From NCBI GenBank assembly GCA_045598825.1, contig JAZRUX010000005.1:1-43838 (forward strand): 43,838 nt of DNA, written 5' to 3'. The stretch is from Hennigella sp045598825 (GTDB lineage: Bacteria; Bacillota_I; Bacilli_A; Mycoplasmatales; Mycoplasmoidaceae). Below the pieces are notes generated by a model, which saw only the letters and a list, made by a program, of their open reading frames with translations, was not told where the DNA came from and made no database searches. Below, piece by piece: positions 18,325-28,286 of the stretch (positions within the stretch are counted from its first letter, which is position 1; each line of letters begins with the position of its first letter). Position numbers and translations under genes: made by a program.

Positions 18325-18902
18325 TATTTTGTTAACAATTCTTTATTAAGAATTGATGCCAATCTCTTTTTAGCTTTACTAACTGTATCGTTGATTACAA
18401 CATATTGAAACAATTTCTTTTGTTTAAGTTCTCATTTTGATTGATTCAATCTTTGTTTTACAACAATTTCTGGCTCAGTACTACGATTTCTTAAACGTTT
18501 TTCAAGTTCAGTTAAACTAGGTGGAGCAATAAAGATAGTTAATAATCTTTTTTTCTTTTTTCAATTTTTTAGAATTTGTAAAACACCTTGCATTTCAATT
18601 TCAAGAAAAACGTTTTTACCCTTTCGTAAATTGTCACGGACAAATTTACGTGGTGTACCATAGTAGTTATTTACATATATAGCTCATTCAAGTAATTTAT
18701 GTCGATTGATTGAATTTTCAAACTTTTTTCTTGTTACATAAAAGTAATCAACACCTTCTTTTTCTCCAGGACGACGTTTACGTGTTGTCATAGATACAGA
18801 GAAAACAGTGTTATATTTTTTTTGATCAATAATTCCTGATCAGACAGTTTTTTTACCCGCACCAGATGGACCACAGATTACAATTAATTTACCTTTTTTC
18901 AT
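18324..18902 (-). CDS. gmk: Guanylate kinase
   Basis: Converts GMP and ATP to GDP and ADP. The 192-residue protein starts MKKGKLIVICGPSGAGKKT, where the P-loop ends KKT in place of the usual KGT or KST, and shows SVSMTTRKRRPGEKEGVDYFYV (the GMP-binding segment) and EIEMQGVLQI. The length is normal. It is the first gene of the operon gmk-rlmN-phosphatase-kinase-pepF; about 70 bases of AT-rich DNA upstream hold the promoter region and the pgk terminator. Confidence 0.96.
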
Positions 18903-18965
18903 ACCTAAATAAAATAATTTAATATTTATTATATAAGTAATCGATATATCAATTTATATAAATAA

Positions 18966-18990
18966 AAATAGAAGGTATAACCTTCTATAA
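18966..18990 (-). terminator. Terminator of the gap-pgk operon
   Basis: A nine-base stem (18968-18976 with 18980-18988) with an AGAAGG core, followed on the minus strand by a T-rich run just after the pgk stop. Confidence 0.83.
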
Positions 18991-18992
18991 TT

Positions 18993-20240
18993 TTATCTTT
19001 TTTTGCTTTTTGTGAAGATTCCTGGTAATTTATCACCAGCAATTACAGACAATGTCGCACCGCCTCCAGTTGAGATAAAACTGTATGAATCTTTTGATGC
19101 AAATTTAATAGCTGCTGCGGCAGTGTCCCCACCACCAACTAAACTATATGCACCATTTAATGCAGTTGCCTCAGTTATTGCTAATGCAATAGCTCTAGTT
19201 GAAGCATTAAAGTTTTTAAATTCACACACACCCGTTGGACCATTTCAGAAAATTGTTTTTGCGTATCTAATTACTCTAGTAAATTGCTTAATTGTTTTTG
19301 GGCCGACATCTAATGCCATTAAGTTAATTGGCATTTTTTCAATTGAATATACCTTACCATTAACATTTCCAAATTCCTTTGCCATATTTAGGTCAACGGG
19401 TAAGATAATCTTGTCTTTATATTTGCGATATAAAGTTCTAGCAGTAAGATCCATATCTGGTTCATATAAACTTTTGCCAACATTAATGCCTAATGATGAT
19501 AAGAAAGTATTTGCCATTCCTCCACCAATTATTACTTGATCTGACATTTGCATTAACTTTTCAATCAGCTTTATCTTATCAGATATTTTTGCTCCACCAA
19601 TAATTGAAACTATTGGTCTAGTTGCATATTTATCAAATTTTGCTAGATTGTCTAATTCGTTTATTACAAGAAATCCTAGGTACTTTTCTTTTATATATGA
19701 TGCAATACCAGCATTTGATGCATGACATCGATGAATGGTTGCAAATGCATCATTAACAAAGACATCACCTAAACTAGCTCAGAATTTTGCTAAACGTTTG
19801 TCATTCTTGCTTTCTTTTTTAACAACATTTCCAGTTTTAATGTCAATATCTTGATATCTTGTGTTTTCTAATAAGAAAATTTCATTATTAGCCATCTTCT
19901 TAATCATTTTTGGCAATTTTTTATCATGGTTATCTTTGATAAAAACAATCTTATATTTTGGATAAAGGTTTTGTAAAGCCTTGGCAACAATAGCTAATGA
20001 TTTTTTTCCAGATTTAATATCATCAATTGATTTAATTCGTGATAAATGAGAAAACAAAACAATTTTTGCTTGCCCCTTTAATAAATAGTCTAGTGTAGGT
20101 TTTGCCGCGGTAATTCTAGATAAATCTGTAATCTTTCCATCTTTGATTGGAACATTAAAGTCAACACGAACTAAGCAAACCTTATTAGCAACGTCTGCAT
20201 TTTGCAATGTTGGTAAATTATTTAATTGTGATCTTTCCAT
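18993..20240 (-). CDS. pgk: Phosphoglycerate kinase
   Basis: Glycolytic enzyme making ATP from 1,3-bisphosphoglycerate. The 415-residue product has the N-terminal substrate site VCLVRVDFNVPIKDG (residues 21-35), SHLSR, the ENTRY-type LLENTRYQD, then SIIGGAKISDKI and, in the nucleotide domain, WNGPTGVCEF and the hinge/active motif STGGGATLSVIAG. Normal length for bacteria. It starts one base after the gap stop and so is expressed with it. No ribosome site is evident, which fits translation coupled to gap. Confidence 0.97.
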
Positions 20241-20241
20241 A

Positions 20242-21237
20242 TTACAAACTTAATAAATATTTTAATGTTCTAACTAGTTGACAAGTGTAACTTGATTCGT
20301 TATCATATCATGTAAACAATTTGTATAATCGTTTACCATCAACTTCTAATTCCATTGTTAATTTTGGATCAAAGATTGAACCATGAGTTTGGCCAATGAT
20401 ATCAGACGAAACAATTTCATCTTCATTAGAGTCTAATGTTTCATTAACTTTAGATTTAACATATTTATTGATTTCATCAACAGATGGTGATTTCTTTAGT
20501 TCAAGAACTAGATCAACAAGTGATCCAGTAACAGTTGGGACACGGATAGCCAAACCATGCATTTTACCTTTTAATTCAGGAATTACTAGGCCAATGGCTT
20601 TAGCTGCACCAGTTGTAGTTGGCACCATACTAACAGCCGCAGCACGAGCTCGACGCAAATCTTTATGTGGAGCATCTTGTAATCTTTGGTCTGCAGTATA
20701 AGCATGGATTGTTGTCATAAAACCTTTTACAATTCCATACTTATCATTGATAATTTTTGCTAATGGTGCTAATGCATTTGTTGTACAACTCGCTCCTGAA
20801 ACAATAACATCCTTCTTTGTTAATGTTTTGTGGTTTACACCATAAACAATAGTTTTTACGTCTCCACCTTTAGCAGGAGCAGAAATCAAAACTTTTTTTG
20901 CACCAGCTTTAATGTGCCTACTTGCACCTTCTAATGAAACAAACTTTCCTGTACACTCAACTACTAAATCAACTTTTAGTTTTTTTCAAGGTAAAAGTTC
21001 AGGATCTTTTTCAGCAAAGACTGGAATTTTCTTACCATTGACAATAATGTTCTTTGCATCATATGAAATTTTTGCATTGCATTGATGATAGACTGAATCA
21101 TATTTTAATAAGTGAGCTAATGTCTTTGGATCTGCTAAATCATTAATTCCAACAACATTTAGACTTTTGTCATTCAAAATGTTTCGAAAGAATAATCTTC
21201 CAATCCTTCCAAAACCGTTAATTGCAATTTTTTTCAT
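20242..21237 (-). CDS. gap: Glyceraldehyde-3-phosphate dehydrogenase
   Basis: Glycolytic NAD-dependent enzyme. The 331-residue protein begins MKKIAINGFGRIGRLFFRN (Rossmann Gly motif) and has the active-site SGASCTTNALAPLAKI with the catalytic Cys near residue 151, and TAGATGAAKAIGL-like TTGAAKAIGLV. The ATG at 21237 has a GAGG site five bases upstream, better than the GTG at 21243. One TGA-coded Trp occurs in the C-terminal TWYDNE motif. First gene of gap-pgk. Confidence 0.97.
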
Positions 21238-21300
21238 AAACACCTCATTATTAATATTTTATATTATTTTTTGAAAAACTTAAATAATAGTGGTTAGAAG

Positions 21301-21306
21301 TATAAT
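21301..21306 (+). promoter_or_regulatory. -10 box touching the first paralog's start (leaderless type)
   Basis: TATAAT lies only six bases before the ATG at 21313. With a usual -10 to start distance of 6-7 bases, transcription would begin at or next to the ATG, giving a leaderless mRNA. No ribosome site is present. Confidence 0.6.
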
Positions 21307-21312
21307 AATTGA

Positions 21313-22242
21313 ATGGAAATTTTTAAAATACTAGCATTTTGATTCTTAACATTGTCACTTTGTGGTATTCCTATTGTTGTACATCACTGGACTAAAAAAG
21401 TAACTACTACATATTGATGGTGAATGGGGATAAGTGTTGTTTGATTAGCCATCATAATTGGTGTATCATGATGAAAACACTGACAATTCTTTTTTAACAA
21501 CCTTAATTCAATTATTCCAGCGATTGAATATGAAAAATTTAGGACTATACAATTTGCTTTAGGAACTAACATCTGTGTTCTATTTACATTCTTAATGCCA
21601 ATTTTATTAATTGCTGATCCAACACGTCGGGTTGCTCGAGCATTTGCTCCAATATGTAGTTTAGGAGCAATGATGGTATTATTAGTTGTTATTCCATTTG
21701 GCTTCTCAGGTGAATCTAGATTCACACTTGATTATTTAACTATTGGTAACCTTGTTTCATTATCTGTTGATGGAGTTGGTTCTTACCAAACCTATGACTT
21801 TTTCTATTCAATACACTTAGTTAACTTGTTATTATCGATTGGAGTATGACTAACTACCCCACGATATGGTTGAAAAGGCATGATTACTGTCGGTGGTGCA
21901 TATGGTGCAACATATTTGCAAATTGGTATCATCGTTCTTTTAACAGGGCAAACTGGTGAAACTGCGGGGATTAAACCATGAGACTTTACCGATGGCAACT
22001 TTAGAATGGTATATGATATGTGTGGTGGCAACATTCAACTTGCCCAAGCTGTATTCTTCATTGTAGTCATCCTTGTAATGTTCATTTGAACATTTTTACT
22101 TGATTTTGCATTCAAACGTGGATGATTTCAATTTGGAAATAAGAAAACAGGCGTTTGATGAAAATACTGAGATTATGAGCACTTTATTCCTGATACGAAC
22201 GAAAGGGATTGAGGGAAGTTTGCTAAACTTCTAACAAAATAA
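21313..22242 (+). CDS. Multi-pass membrane protein, paralog 1 of 4
   Basis: A 309-residue integral membrane protein with about seven hydrophobic helices. Family motifs are HHWTKKVTTTYWWW after the first helix, LLIADPTRRVARAFAPICSL in a mid-protein helix-loop, LTTPRYGWKG, and PWDFTDGNFRMVYDMCGGN. The tail is aromatic and basic (TGVWWKYWDYEHF). It is closest to paralog 2. The layout resembles the YwaF-type or mycoplasmal DUF5378 membrane proteins, from memory only; no function can be assigned. Leaderless-type promoter. Confidence 0.85.
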
Positions 22243-22259
22243 TAAAAATACTTTTCCTA

Positions 22260-22265
22260 TATAAT
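22260..22265 (+). promoter_or_regulatory. -10 box of paralog 2
   Basis: TATAAT nine bases before the ATG at 22275, leaving a leader of only a few bases. No ribosome site. Confidence 0.55.
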
Positions 22266-22274
22266 AAATATATT

Positions 22275-23225
22275 ATGTCATTTGGTTGGGAAACATTTGC
22301 ATTTGAATTTCTAACACTATCAATTTGTGCAATTGTGATAATTGCGCACCGTTGAACTAAAAAGGTTACAACAACATATTGATGGTGATTAGGGGTAAGT
22401 ATACTATACTTAGCTTTTTTAATTGGAACCACATGATGAAAACATTGATATTATTTCTTTACAAACATTCAAGAATTGCTTCCAGCCACAACTACATGAT
22501 TTTCAAACATTGTTAGTTATGCATTATTAACAAATATTTGTTATTTATTTGCTTTTGCTATGCCAATTTTATTAATTGCTGATCCAACAAGGAGAGCAGC
22601 AAGGGCCCTAGCTCCAATTTGCAGTTTAGCTAGTATGATGGTGTTATTGATAGTCATACCTTTCAAATTTACTGGAGCCCCACATTTTGATTTTCAATAT
22701 TTAATATTGGGTAACTATGATAATTGTTTTATTACAGAGCAAACAACATACAATGCTTGATCATTGTTCTATTCTTTGCACTTAATTAACTTATTATTTG
22801 CTATTGGTGTATGATTAACAACACCAAGATATGGATGAAAAGGAACAATTGGTGTTGGTGGCGCTTATGGAGCAACATACTTGTATGTTGGTATAATAGT
22901 TGCAATAACTAATCAAATTGGACAAGCTGCTGGTCTTGTTCCATGAGACTTTACCGATGGAAACTTTAGAATGGTATATGACATGTGTGGTGGTAACTTA
23001 CCACTTGCACAAGCTGTGTTCTTCACTACAGTTGTTTTAGTGATGTTTATATGAACATTCTTGCAAGACTTTGCATTTAAACGAGGATGATACCAATTTG
23101 GTAATAAAAAATCAGGTGTCTGGTGAAGATACTGAGACTATGAACATTTTACACCTAATTCTGAGCAAAAAGATTGAGGTAAATTTGCTAAATTGCTTCC
23201 TAAGGTTAGATATAATTATATCTAA
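22275..23225 (+). CDS. Multi-pass membrane protein, paralog 2 of 4
   Basis: A 316-residue paralog of the preceding gene with the same helix layout. It shares HRWTKKVTTTYWWW, LLIADPTRRAARALAPICSL, LTTPRYGWKG and PWDFTDGNFRMVYDMCGGN, with some DNA blocks identical for 30 bases (21595-21624 and 22560-22589), so the two are recent duplicates or exchange sequence. The tail (GVWWRYWDYEHF) is also shared. A 14-base palindrome followed by T residues overlaps the last codons and ends the transcript. Function unknown. Confidence 0.85.
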
Positions 23226-23235
23226 CCTTTTTTTA
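23202..23235 (+). terminator. Terminator overlapping the paralog 2 stop codon
   Basis: A 28-base perfect palindrome (23202-23215 with 23216-23229) followed by seven T. With almost no loop, the real hairpin will open a few central A-T pairs. The last seven codons of paralog 2 form its left arm. Confidence 0.8.
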
Positions 23236-23243
23236 TTCTTATG

Positions 23244-23249
23244 TATAAT
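23244..23249 (+). promoter_or_regulatory. -10 box touching paralog 3's start (leaderless type)
   Basis: TATAAT six bases before the ATG at 23256, the same spacing as for paralog 1. No ribosome site. Confidence 0.6.
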
Positions 23250-23255
23250 TAGTAC

Positions 23256-24116
23256 ATGTATACTGCGGGAATAGTATTGATTGTTATTACAATGCTCATT
23301 GTTGCAACACAAATTGTTTGCAACCGTTGGATTAAAGTTGTAACAAACTGTTACTTTTTTTGATTAGTATTAGGTGTTTTTTGGTTTATATGATTAGTTG
23401 TTTTTAAATTTGCTGGTGATTGGCAAAATTATATTAAACTGGTCAATGAGGGATATTTTGATGATCCAGGAAGCTATATACAAAGTGTACAAATATCAAA
23501 AGCATATTTGCTTGATGTTTGTCCATTTGCTGCACTCTTTATTTGCGTTTCATTAATTGTTGATCCAACAAGAAAAGTTGCAAGGAGCTTTGCTCCTATT
23601 GCTTTAGTTGGAGGCCTTATTACAATTGGCTCATTAGCCTTTGATGGTGAAGGTGGCGTCCCTGAATTAACAGCACAATATATTTTCTTCGGGACAGAAA
23701 ACAATGAATGCTATTTTATTATGCATTTTATTCAAATTGTTCTGCCTGTAGGTGTTTTACTAAATACACCAAAAGGTGGATGAAAAGGTTGAGTATTAAC
23801 TTTGTTAATGGCAATCTTATATTATTCATATGCTGGTTGTGTTATGGCTGGAACGGGATGTCGTTGGAATTGTTCAGGTTTAAGTCTTAATGACTGAGAA
23901 ACAGGCGAGTATCACTTTGTTTCTGATATCTTTAAAATACCACCTGAAGTTTGCCCTTATGTTGGCATTCCATTCTTATATATCTTTGCTTCTGGCATTG
24001 TTGCATTAAAAGACTATGTCTTTTCTAAAGGCTGATTTAAATATGGTAATGCTTATAGCAACAAATGATATTTATGATATGATTACAATAAATATGTAAA
24101 GCAAGCAATCTTATAG
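23256..24116 (+). CDS. Multi-pass membrane protein, paralog 3 of 4
   Basis: A 286-residue member of the same family, more distant from paralogs 1 and 2 and closer to 4. It retains CNRWIKVVTNCYFFW after helix one, LDVCPFAALF, SLIVDPTRKVARSFAPIAL and LLNTPKGGWKG, and has the tail YGNAYSNKWYLWYDYNKY. A Cys-rich loop (AGCVMAGTGCRWNC) is specific to this copy. Hydrophobic segments number about seven. The gene starts from its own leaderless-type promoter and runs into paralog 4 one base after its stop. Confidence 0.85.
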
Positions 24117-24117
24117 T

Positions 24118-24933
24118 ATGAAAGCATTAGTTGGTTACAGTTTTGTTTTAATTGTGTTAGGCCTTGTAGGACTACAATTTGCTTGTCACCGTTGAATTAA
24201 AAAAATAACTAATAATTATTTTTTCTGATTAGGGATAAGCATTGCTTTGCTTGCTTGATTGTTTGTATTTAGATTTGTTCCTGATTGAATTGAATTTGCA
24301 AATACGGTTATAACAGATCCGGGTTCTAAAGAACAATCTGATATCATATCAAAAGCTTTCTTTTTAGATGTTTGCCCCTTTGTTTCATTAGTTATTCCAG
24401 TTTGTTTAATTGTTGACCCAACAAGAAAAGCGGCTAGGTCATTATGCCCAATTTCATTACTTGGTGCATTCTTTGTTATCTTTGTCCAAATGCCAACTGG
24501 GACATTTGAATTTACATGACAATATATTTTTATGGGCTATGAACTATATTGCTTTATGCATATTACTAACCTGATTCTTGCGATTGGGGTTCTTTTAAAT
24601 ACACCTCGTGAAGGTTGAAAAGGAACTGTAGCAACTTATGGTGCTACTTTAGCAATGTTTGTTTACATCATTATTGTGACATACTCAACTGGAGCAAAAT
24701 GACATGTATCTGGTGTAACGTTAAATGATTTTTTACCAGATGAAGGTGAATATGGTACAGTAACAAAAATCTTTAACATTCCATACCAATTTATGCCATT
24801 AGTTTTCTATCCACTAAGTGGATTATCTTTCATTTTGCCAATTCATTTAAACGATTATGTACTTAAAAAAACAAAAACATGAAATATTAGTTCGCAATAT
24901 TCTAAATGTTGATATAAGTGGTATAAAATTTAG
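24118..24933 (+). CDS. Multi-pass membrane protein, paralog 4 of 4
   Basis: A 271-residue family member with CHRWIKKITNNYFFW, LDVCPFVSLV, CLIVDPTRKAARSLCPISLL and LLNTPREGWKG. It starts one base after the paralog 3 stop and has no promoter or ribosome site of its own, so it depends on paralog 3 for both. rbgA follows two bases after its stop, tying the array to ribosome assembly and RNase HII genes at transcript level. Function unknown. Confidence 0.85.
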
Positions 24934-24935
24934 TT

Positions 24936-25739
24936 ATGATTAATTGATTTCCTGGACACATGGCTAAAGCCAATAAAAAGATTTTAGAATCAATAAACAT
25001 GGTTGATTTAGTTTTAGAAGTTGTTGATGCACGAGCCATAAATGCAACAAGCAATCCAACCTTTAATAAATTAAATAAACCAATTTTAAAAGTCGCATTA
25101 AAAAGCGACATGGCCGACACAAAAAGTATAAAACCACAACCAAATTTAGTTATTGGAAATATAAAGAATAAAGGATTCCGCTCCTTATTGTTAAAAGAAA
25201 TCAATAAAGTTTTAGAACCACTAATTACAAAAAAGAAAGCAAAAGGAATTGCTAAACCAACATTTCTTTTGATGGTTGTTGGGTTACCTAATGTTGGTAA
25301 ATCAAGTTTAATTAATTTTTTAGCTAATCGTAATCTTGCTCCAACTGGCAATAAGCCAGCTGTAACTAAAACACAAACAGTTTTAAAGATATCTGACAAC
25401 TTATATTTACAAGATAATCCTGGAATTTTCTTTAAGAAAATAGAAAATCCAAAAGATGGATATGTGTTAGCATTACTAAATACAATCAAAAAGGAACTAT
25501 TACCTCTTAATGAAATTTTAGAATATTGTTACAACTATTTGAATAAATATTATTCTAAGCAATTTATTACCTATTATCATCTAGCAAATAATTTAACATA
25601 TAGTGACTTTGTTAGATGGTACGCACAACAACGTCACTTTATGATGGTCAATAACCAACTAGATATTAAACGAGTGCAAGATGCACTATTTGATGAGTTT
25701 GTTAATGGAAAAATTTGCAAGGTAAATTATGAAAACTAA
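24936..25739 (+). CDS. rbgA: Ribosome biogenesis GTPase RbgA (YlqF), degenerate G4 motif
   Basis: Circularly permuted GTPase needed for late 50S assembly. The 267-residue protein starts MINWFPGHMAKANK, a family hallmark. G1 is GLPNVGKSSLINF (near residue 113), and G3 is DNPG in place of DTPG. The G4 motif, which comes first in this family, reads LKSD (residues about 55-58) where NKxD is expected; the Asn that reads the guanine is replaced by Leu. The C-terminal helical domain that binds rRNA is present. It follows paralog 4 by two bases and overlaps rnhB. Confidence 0.92.
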
Positions 25740-26361
25740 AAAAGTGGTAAACATGTTCATTTATGAACATAAATACCAAAAATTAGGACATAAACTTATT
25801 GCTGGTGTTGATGAGGTTGGACGAGGTTGTTGGGCTGGTCCTGTTGTTGCGTGTGCTTGCATCTTACCAGTTGGTTATGAAAACAAATCAATCAAAGACT
25901 CAAAAGTTTTGTCGATTAAGAAACGGGAAGAGTTAGCACAAACCATAAAGGAAAACTGCATTGCTTTTGCTATTTCATATGTTGATGCACCAAGAATTGA
26001 TATGATTAATATCAAAGAAGCAGCAAGAGAGGCAATGCTTAAAGCTTTAAATAACTTGAAAGTAAAACCAACATGCGTATTAGTTGACGCTGAAGATATT
26101 AAATTTAACAAAGCGACAGTTGTTCCAATTATTAAAGGTGATGCCAAATCAACATCGATTGCTGCCGCAAGTATTGTTGCTAAGGTTTATCGTGATAAAA
26201 TATTAGGTGATCTTGCTAAGCAATATCCAGCATATGGTTTTGATAAGAATAAAGGTTATGGTACAATTGTCCACTTAAATGCATTGAGGCAATACGGACC
26301 AATAAAATCAATCCACCGTTTTAGTTACAAACCAATTAAAGCGATAATAAAAAACAGCTAG
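25729..26361 (+). CDS. rnhB: Ribonuclease HII
   Basis: Removes ribonucleotides from DNA by cutting RNA in RNA-DNA hybrids. The 210-residue frame has the catalytic IAGVDEVGRGCWAGPVV (Asp and Glu), the third acidic residue in VLVDAEDI and the fourth in SIVAKVYRD. The start could be ATG 25729, overlapping rbgA by 11 bases and with AAGG upstream, or ATG 25753 (MFIYEHKYQ), which matches the usual family start better; both are in frame. Ends at a terminator shared with the converging gene. Confidence 0.95.
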   Translation: MKTKKVVNMFIYEHKYQKLGHKLIAGVDEVGRGCWAGPVVACACILPVGYENKSIKDSKVLSIKKREELAQTIKENCIAFAISYVDAPRIDMINIKEAAREAMLKALNNLKVKPTCVLVDAEDIKFNKATVVPIIKGDAKSTSIAAASIVAKVYRDKILGDLAKQYPAYGFDKNKGYGTIVHLNALRQYGPIKSIHRFSYKPIKAIIKNS

Positions 26362-26372
26362 TGCTGTTTTTA
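26349..26372. terminator. Bidirectional terminator after rnhB
   Basis: Stem AAAACAGC with GCTGTTTT, loop TAGT, T runs on both strands. It lies between the converging rnhB and the suf-proS operon. Confidence 0.83.
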
Positions 26373-26855
26373 TTTTTCTGGTTTTGTTTTACCTAATTTT
26401 TTCTTTTCAAGAATATCACGTTTTTCATCAGCTGTGATATAACCCATTTTTTTATACCATTTAATTGTTGATGTTTTTAATTTATAGATGTTACCATTCA
26501 AAGCCTTCGCTTTGTTATCTCTAAATTGTTTAGTTTTTTGGTAAGCCATTTGGCTACGGTAGAATTTGCCAATATCAAACCAACAATATAGGAAAGTACC
26601 AACCATTGCACCAACAGATAAGAAAGCAGCTATTATAATTAAAGCAACTTGATATGGTTCACTTGGGTTAGCAACAGGAGTAAAGCCAGCTTCAGGATCT
26701 CATGTTGTATTGCCAAAATAGAACATTGCAGCACAACCTAAAAGAACAAGAATCATTAGCATGAAAACCATCCAAAGCTTTGCTTTGTATCTTTTTCTTC
26801 CTTTTATAGTGTAATGAACTGATTCATCAAACTTCTGTTTTTTGTTCTTTTTCAT
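26370..26855 (-). CDS. Hypothetical two-helix membrane protein
   Basis: A 161-residue protein I do not recognise. A Lys-rich N-terminus is followed by a hydrophobic helix at residues about 29-48, a 20-residue outer loop with one TGA-coded Trp, a second helix at about 69-92, and a long basic cytoplasmic tail ending EKKKLGKTKPEK. It starts one base after the proS stop and is the last gene of the suf-proS operon. The tail includes a possible short helical (SHOCT-like) segment, YKKMGYITADEKRDILEKKK. Confidence 0.82.
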
Positions 26856-26856
26856 A

Positions 26857-28272
26857 TTAATATGCCCGTGCAAAATAAATTAGGTGTGTTGCTGGTTTAC
26901 CAGTAAAGAAACATTTTTTGCCATCAGCATCAGTTGACTTAATGCATCTAGCTGTAGCTCCAGTTAGTTCTTTGATTTTCTTTTCGTTAGCAATTGAATC
27001 ATCAAAATATGCTAAAGCAATCTTTTTATTATTAATAACTTCTTTAAATTGGTTGAAGTTATCAACATTAACAATTGATGATTGTAAACGAGTTTTGGCA
27101 GAATTATATAAATTAGTTTGGTATTGTTTGATAGAGTTTGTTAAATGCTTGCCTAAAGCTTTTAGACCGATTTTAACTTTATCATTACTATCACGACGAA
27201 TGAAGGTTACTTCATTAGCTTCAATCTCTTGGCTACCAACAACTAAACAGAATGGTACACCTTGGGCTTGGTGTTTATTAATTTTGAAACCAAATGATTT
27301 ATCGCTATCATCAATAATGATACGATATTTGTCGCCAAGAGTCTTTTTAAGAGTCTTGACATAGTCATTAGTTGCTTTATCATTAGCATTAACTACAATG
27401 ATAGCAATTTGAATTGGTGCAATCTTAAATGGTAAAATTAAACCATTGTCATCACTATGACTCATAATCAATCCACCAATAATTCTGGTTGAAATACCAG
27501 CAGATGATTGATGAACATTATCAAATTTATTATCTTTAGTTTGGAATTTTACATCATAAGCTTTAGCAAAGTTTTGCCCTAAATAGTGACTAGTTGCACA
27601 CTGTAATGCTTGTCCATCTTGCATTAATGCTTCACATGTATATGTGTTAATTGCTCCAGCAAATCTTTCATTTTCAGTTTTTTCACCAACTAATACAGGC
27701 ATGCACAAATAATCTTCAATAAAATCTTTGTAAATGTTTAATGTCTTTAGCGCTTGCTTTTGCGCTTCTTCTTTTGAAACATGAGCAGTGTGCAATTCTT
27801 GTCAGTGGAATTCAGTATTTCTTAAAAATGGTCTTGTATTCTTTTCAACTCGACAAACTGAACATCATTGATTGTATAAAAGCGGAAGATCATTAAATGA
27901 TCTAATTTGACTTTTAAATAATTGACAAAAACTAATTTCTGATGTTGGACGAATCACTAAAGGTTCAGTCATTTCATCTTTTTTATTAGTTGATACAGTA
28001 AATAGTTCTGGTGCAAAACCTTCAACATGCTCCCTTTCTTTTAAGAAATCAGATTGTTTAATAAATAACGGAAGTTGAACATTTCTAACGCTCATCTTGG
28101 CAAATTGTTTATTAATTTCGTGTTGAATTGATTCTCAAATAGCTCAACCATTTGGTAAAAAGAACATAGTTCCTTTTACTGGAGCATATTCAACTAATTT
28201 AGCTTCTTTAATAACTGAAGTATATCAGTTAGCAAAGTTTGTTTGTCTAGCAATGATGTTTTTGTTTTTCAT
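26857..28272 (-). CDS. proS: Prolyl-tRNA synthetase (type without insertion domain)
   Basis: Charges tRNA-Pro. The 471-residue class II enzyme has motif 2 around FLRNTEFHWQELHTAH and motif 3 around GLIMSHSDDNGLILPFKIAP. It lacks the ~180-residue editing insertion of most bacterial ProRS and has an N-terminal segment WYTSVIKEAKLVEYAPVKGT as in the archaeal/eukaryotic type, which mollicutes generally use. It lies 14 bases downstream of sufB and so appears to share its transcript, an unusual partner for Fe-S genes. Confidence 0.95.
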
Positions 28273-28286
28273 ACTATATATTATAT

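Noticed and set aside
21595..22589. Identical 30-base blocks as ends of an insertion element
   Set aside because: Both copies lie at the same place within paralogous coding sequences and carry no transposase or inverted ends.
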